Assembly (NCBI RefSeq): GCF_008831285.2
Contig: NC_045150.1
Location: 5,282,001-5,346,000 of the forward strand
Length of the DNA: 64,000 nt
Direction of reading: 5' to 3'
Origin: Nymphaea colorata
Lineage: Eukaryota; Streptophyta; Magnoliopsida; Nymphaeales; Nymphaeaceae
Both the position numbers and the translations under genes were made by a program. The notes under the pieces were generated by a model. That model did no database searches. It was not told the origin of the DNA and worked only from the letters and a program-made list of their open reading frames with translations. Positions 59,042 to 64,000 of this stretch are shown here, piece after piece (positions within the stretch are counted from its first letter, which is position 1; every line of letters begins with the position of its first letter).

Positions 59042-59869
59042 TCGATGATGAAGTGTGCTTTTGCCGTTTCCCTCAACTCAGAGAGAGGGAGAGAGAACAG
59101 GAAGCCCTCCGTGGGACAACGGTGGAAAAACGGTAAAAAGATTTCTTTGGCCGTGGGACCCACGGAACTGCAGGAGTCGCCGTTTCCGGATGCAAGGCAG
59201 CTGAATCTTAGCTTTAACTGTGTACGTGGATAGCATTTTTTTTTATTTTACAACTTTTTATTTTATAATGTTTCAACGCATAATGATTGATCATTTTCCA
59301 CAAATATCATATCTTACTAAGATGATTTCAATTTTCACAAATATCTTGTCAAACTATGGACGATTTTATACAAGTAAACAATAGTCTCTCCGTGGCATAA
59401 GCATGCTCAATTTCTTCATGGTGGAAACATGCTTTCATATGAAGGCTTTGGAAACCTCCATTAGAACATCAAATTTCATTTTCTCCTGAAAATTCCTACG
59501 TATTCATCATTCCTGGTGACAACTAAATACTCCAATCAATGTTTCATGAATATAATGTTATGATCTGTTGACGAAGTTTACTTTGCAAAGTCACAAATTA
59601 GTCATGAACTTGACAACAATCTCAAGCAATAGCTGACATTATGTGACCATGGCGTGGAGCAAGTCACAAATGATTAGCCATTGCACATTAATTAGTGTTT
59701 TACAGTAATGTAACTACAATTTTGAAGACAAAATTAGTGTTTTACATATAAAATAGATGCAATACAGTTGAACTTCTGGTACCATTTAATTTGACTTAAT
59801 CTTTGTTGTTTGATTTATCCATTGTTGATGAAGAAGTTGAGGGGTATAAGATATCATATGTTGCATCCA
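59042..59869. other. bZIP promoter side and spacer
   Basis: The stretch to about 59235 is GC-rich and is probably the bZIP leader and core promoter. Beyond it the sequence is AT-rich with no recognised feature. Confidence 0.45.
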
Positions 59870-60344
59870 AATGTTACTCTTATCAGCAAAAGAGACTGAA
59901 TGGTCACCAAAATGGCCTATAAATATAGTTGTAAATGTTGATGACAACAATGGGAGAGAAATAGCAGCCATGAACCAATTGGTTGAAGATGTTAATGAAA
60001 TATTAATTGCGAGTAGCTTTTATAGTGCAGTAGTTAAAGATGTAATGGATACAATAGCTAATGGTTTTATGAATGCACTCATACTTGAGCAAAGGAGAAC
60101 CCAGTGTGATGATACAGATGGAACAAAAGAAAATATTTCGGTAGATGCATGTATCCATGAACAAAGCATAGAAGACCTTCCATATGTTGCGTACTTGAAT
60201 AGAGGAACAACCGCCCTAATGCATATGGAGCAAAGGAAAGATGTTTTGATACTTCAAAGTGGATCTATTGTGCGAAGAGTGTGTTATGCTCCTCGGTTGT
60301 GTGTCATGTCCCTTTCCCTAAGCAACCAACTCCTTTCCTTTCCA

Positions 60345-60458
60345 TTAATGATACTGAAGGTCACTGATTCAGGTCAGACAAATCCTGATATGTGCACACG
60401 ATTAATGATACTGAAGGTCACTGATTCAGGTCAGACAAATCCTGATATGTGCACACGT
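60345..60458 (+). repeat. Perfect 57-bp tandem duplication in the FAR1-like relic
   Basis: Two adjacent identical 57-base units each encode LMILKVTDSGQTNPDMCTR in an open frame; the period is divisible by three. Confidence 0.92.
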
Positions 60459-60965
60459 TCATGAATAAAGCACAAAGGATTTTATTGTCATTGGAGATTT
60501 CACATGAAGGAATGAAGTTTAGTGATGAAGAATGCATTCACCTTCTACAATAATTATGCATTCTAACATGAGTTTTGTGTTAAAAGAAGTAATCATGGTA
60601 AAAATAAAAAACATGATGGTTGCAAAGCAGACTTAATGTGTCCACAAGAGGGATAAATGAAGAAGAGCATGACAGCAAAATTCAATTAGGACTTCAAGTT
60701 GTAGACTTGGTATAAGGATGGTGATAAGAGACATAAATTTTAGATCTATTGCTTAAAATATTTGTAAGCAAAAACAACTGGCCCATGCCTTTTCGTGTTA
60801 TTGCCTACATGATGATGCCACACGTAATGGTAATGCAAGCTCATGCTACAATTGAAGAAATAGCATTTAATGTTGGTATTGTTATAAAACAAACATATAA
60901 CTACATTGACGAGATAATGGCAGGTATAAAAATGTGTCTTTTACATTGTTTGAACTAAAGAACCA

Positions 60966-60977
60966 CCCCCCCCCCCC
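60966..60977. repeat. Run of 12 cytosines
   Basis: A homopolymer C tract, rare in this AT-rich region and prone to sequencing error. Confidence 0.8.
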
Positions 60978-61420
60978 AACAAAAACAAATAATCTATCAT
61001 AGAGAGCAATAAAATATGTCTTGTACTAGCTATTTGCAGAAGTTGAATGGAACCTGAATGAATGTTATAGTGTCTTTCCATTGGATGACAACGAATATGT
61101 ATTAAACATGTTTTAAAATAATGTTTGACGGTTGATAAACCATAAGGACAAAGGGAAGTGAGTAATGACATGTGACCTACAACATTTCTATACAAACACG
61201 ATTGACACCCAAAGGGTTGAGAGTATGCATGCGATACTTAAGAAGAACATCTACTTGTGCTTAACAATTTTCCGTTTCTTTGAGCAAGATGAGTTGCTTG
61301 TAAAGAATTTTGGAAGCAATGAGCATTGGATTGTAAAGGATTCACGCAATCTCGATAAAGATGGGGATGAAGATGTTGATGCATATAACATATGTATACA
61401 CTCTCACTATGTTTGAGAGA

Positions 61421-62599
61421 GTGAAAGTTGAACTTATTGAAGCTATTAATAGTTAACTAGAAATAACTGTATTCAAGGATAATGTGTACAAATACTAGGT
61501 GGGGTTATATATGGTGACTTGCAACATAGAAGGCATGACACTTCAATGCTCATCTACAAAATTCAAATTTAGTAATATTTTTTGTTAACATGCATTGAAA
61601 CTGCTGATACAGGAGAGCATAAATGAAATATCTCCATAATATGTACCACAATGTTGAACCAATAATGCTAAAAACATGTTGCTAGGTATTTATAACATTA
61701 CTAAGACCAACAACAACGACATATGTCTCATTGCTTCCCCATACTGACATTTATGTTGCTTGTTAATGCTTGTTGAAATTGTCAAATGGTTGCAACTGAA
61801 ACTATTGAGGTGCAAGATGTAGAAACTTGAACAACCTACAAAAGCGACTGTCTTGTGGAACTACTAAGAATTTGTTTCAGCCCAATAATTACTAATATAT
61901 ATTGGTTTACACATTCAGTACATTATGTATATTGTTTATGTTGTAGGAGCTAATATGCATGGACTTTTCTTGTAGCATCTGAAGTGCATGAGACGCATGG
62001 TAAGCAAAGTGCATCTGACATACCATTTTTGAGTTTTACATGACATAGAATGTGAAGTACATGTGAGATAGCATGCAAAGTGCATTTGGCATAGTACACA
62101 AAGTGCCACCCCCTAGTAGAGTACGTGACATTTCCATATGAACATTTCCAAAGTGATGTTGTTTGCTTGGATTATGATATGTCAAATGGCACAAGGAGAT
62201 GTTTGAACAACTATCCATGTGTGCAAAAGTTGCAAAATGGCGACAGACCTCTTTACAAACAATTTTTTTGGGGCTTCTTCCCTTTGTTGTTGTCGAATGT
62301 TCTTATTTTCAAGAAAATATTTTACTCAACATTTTTTGTTTAGAAATATTTAATGTTCTTAATTTTAGGAAATATTTTGCTGGACTTGCATTTTTGTTGA
62401 GAAATATTTAATGTTCTCTCAACTATCATCTATTCTTGCCATATGCCAAAACGACCCTGCTAGAGGTTATGCCTCCGATTAAATTAATCAAAAAATTAAG
62501 CTGATGAAAAAGGAATATACAAAATTACTCAAACAAGGATCAGAAGAATGATGGTGTTACCTATGACCCACAAAAAACCCGACCCAAGGGAAAGAGTGT
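61421..62599. other. AT-rich spacer with degenerate GCAAAGTGCAT repeats
   Basis: No gene was recognised. Between 61978 and 62112 a loose AAGTGCAT motif recurs four or five times. Confidence 0.4.
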
Positions 62600-64000
62600 T
62601 AAGGCATAACATCAAGAAGTAAGGAGAGGATTTCCACTGATGGCTCAAGCAAGCTGCAAACAAAAAGATGGATTGCCGCAGCTATAGCAGCATGTCCCTT
62701 AGAAAACCTCGTCCTACCCATACAACAACTTTTGATCCAATTTAGCCAAAAAATTTGGTTAGAAAGTAACAAAATTGAGTTCCATTTGTCAGCATGAATA
62801 GTACACAGCAGGTTGTTGAGGGCGTTGGTTATAGGGAGAAGCAAATCACCGTCTACTATCTCTATGTGTGCGCACCAAAATTGTCCAGTATAGTTTTTCA
62901 CATCGTATGCGATGAATTTTTTTTCCGCCCCTGCTTAGTGAGACAATTTGGACACAAACCTGACCTAGTTGAATGGCAGGTCAGCTATCCATAGAGCAAC
63001 CAGTTAACATCCAAGCCCTGAAGTGTTGTGATTCGGTGTTACTTCTACCGGCAGCTATACAAGCATCTCCAGTAGTGTTCAAAATTTTACAGCACTCAGA
63101 TGAGAGATTTGAGTTGGCGAAGCCTAGCATATACCTATTCCTAAAATACATAGGCCTTAAACTATGGTGCCAAAGAAAATCTTCCAACACCTCACCAACC
63201 ATCCTAGTTTGGGACCGCTATTGAACCATCTTTTAAGAGCAACCACCGTGTTATCACTAGCAACTAACTTCTTTTTAAACTTGGTCATGTCCTACCCCCA
63301 AACCTATTTGGCCAAAGAACATGTCAAAAGAACATGAGAGATACTTTCTTCCTTTGCTTGGCAAACATGGCAGCGATTGGCGAGCAAGATTTCTCTTCTT
63401 TGGCTGCGGTCTTGAGTTGGGAGGTGTCCTTCCATGGCCATGTAGGTGAACCATTGCACCTGAGGTGGGTTTGGTTATTCCAAATCCATAGTCTCCAAGA
63501 GTCATTGGCAGTCTTCACTCTAAGTGTTGCCACAAGTCATGAAGGTAGATCTCCCTACTTAGAATCCCATGGAAGGTCAAGGAATTAGGGATCTATGAGA
63601 TAAGAGGGAGATCAACACCTACCCAAAGGCAGAAGGCTTTGAACGACGGCTCCAACCTGAGATCAGACTAGATAACCTCTTGGACAGAGCAACAGAGAAA
63701 ATTGCTAGCCCCAGCTATAATCGTTAGCTATAAGGAGCAGCACTAGGCACCTCTCGGACCAATTGTCATACCAAAAATTAATCCGACCAACCCCCGACAC
63801 CCATCTGACCTGCTCCTCAATCTTCTTCCATCCCCTATCAACTCCACGAAAGAACTAGGGTTTTTGCCTTTGGCTTTGACAATGACAGCCCATCCATTCA
63901 GGTACTTTTGTGCCACAAGAGACTCTCACCAATTGCATGTAGAGACCACATTTAAAGCCATCTTCGCCAGATGCACCAAGTTCTCCTCTTTGATATGCTT
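62600..64000 (-). pseudogene. LINE relic (RT C-terminus and zf-RVT), continues past the window
   Basis: On the minus strand, from the right edge inward, it shows WKKIEEQVRWVSGVGRINFW then YDNWSER (the plant L1 G.G..INFW.DNW block). A zinc-binding domain follows (REILLANRCHVCQAKEESIS then HVLLTC), and next a TRFSKGHAAIAAAIHLFV tail. Multiple stops make it inactive. The RT core would lie beyond 64000. Confidence 0.7.

Larger units (their letters stand above)
59870..61420 (+). pseudogene. FAR1/FHY3-like (MULE-derived) transposase relic
   Basis: Near 60511-60660 the frame-shifted translation gives GMKFSDEECIH, then FYNNYAF, HEFCVKRSNHGK and CKADLMCPQEG, the FAR1 DNA-binding domain. Further on, QAHATIEEIAFNVGI and, at about 61165-61300, DTQRVESMHAILKKN with a FEQDELL block follow the family's TTQRSES...F.KQYE pattern. 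Stops and frame breaks are frequent and the central transposase core is poorly preserved. FAR1-related genes derive from Mutator-like transposases. This copy is dead, and I cannot tell a host FRS pseudogene from a transposon relic. Confidence 0.65.

Overview
This window is nuclear DNA from a flowering plant. It has spliced genes with GT-AG introns, plant-specific families (WAT1, PLS-type PPR, CslG-like cellulose synthase-like, group I bZIP), many Ty1/copia relics, plant-type TA, GA and CT microsatellites, and a short insert resembling plastid rps7. A CslG-like gene argues for a non-grass angiosperm. The species cannot be named from the sequence alone.

Five host genes can be reconstructed exon by exon with continuous reading frames. 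From left to right they are: a WAT1/EamA transporter (+, 4091-8209, 7 exons, 384 aa); the 20S proteasome beta-3 subunit PBC (+, 10708-22769, 7 exons, 204 aa); a single-exon PPR protein (-, 28251-26593, 552 aa); a cellulose synthase-like G-type glycosyltransferase (+, 30550-40309, 6 exons, 737 aa); and a group I bZIP factor of the VIP1/RF2a/PosF21 type (-, 58975-44654, 4 exons, 354 aa). They do not form a pathway; this is ordinary plant gene order, with introns stretched by mobile DNA.

Mobile DNA fills most of the rest. A copia element with a perfect 5-bp target duplication (15004-20431) lies in PBC intron 4. The 11-kb third intron of the bZIP gene holds copia gag relics and a compact 3.06-kb LTR element (49084-52141). 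That element has LTRs, a primer-binding site and a polypurine tract, but between its LTRs it carries an intronless stretch resembling a host alpha-solenoid (ARM/HEAT-like) protein. A family of about 330-bp terminal-inverted-repeat elements, always next to long TA arrays, occurs once near 9.1-9.4 kb and four times in CslG introns. Older relics are a copia 3' end at the left edge, a copia LTR at 41 kb, a Ty3/gypsy RT-RNase H fragment at 42 kb, a FAR1/MULE-like transposase at 60-61 kb, and LINE fragments at 25 kb and at the right edge.

The best candidates for something undescribed are the gene-capturing LTR element, the TA-associated TIR family with its head-to-head palindrome, and the two CslG introns whose 5' splice sites lie inside CT microsatellites. 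All exon coordinates were derived by hand from splice sites, reading phase and family knowledge; no transcript data or searches were available.
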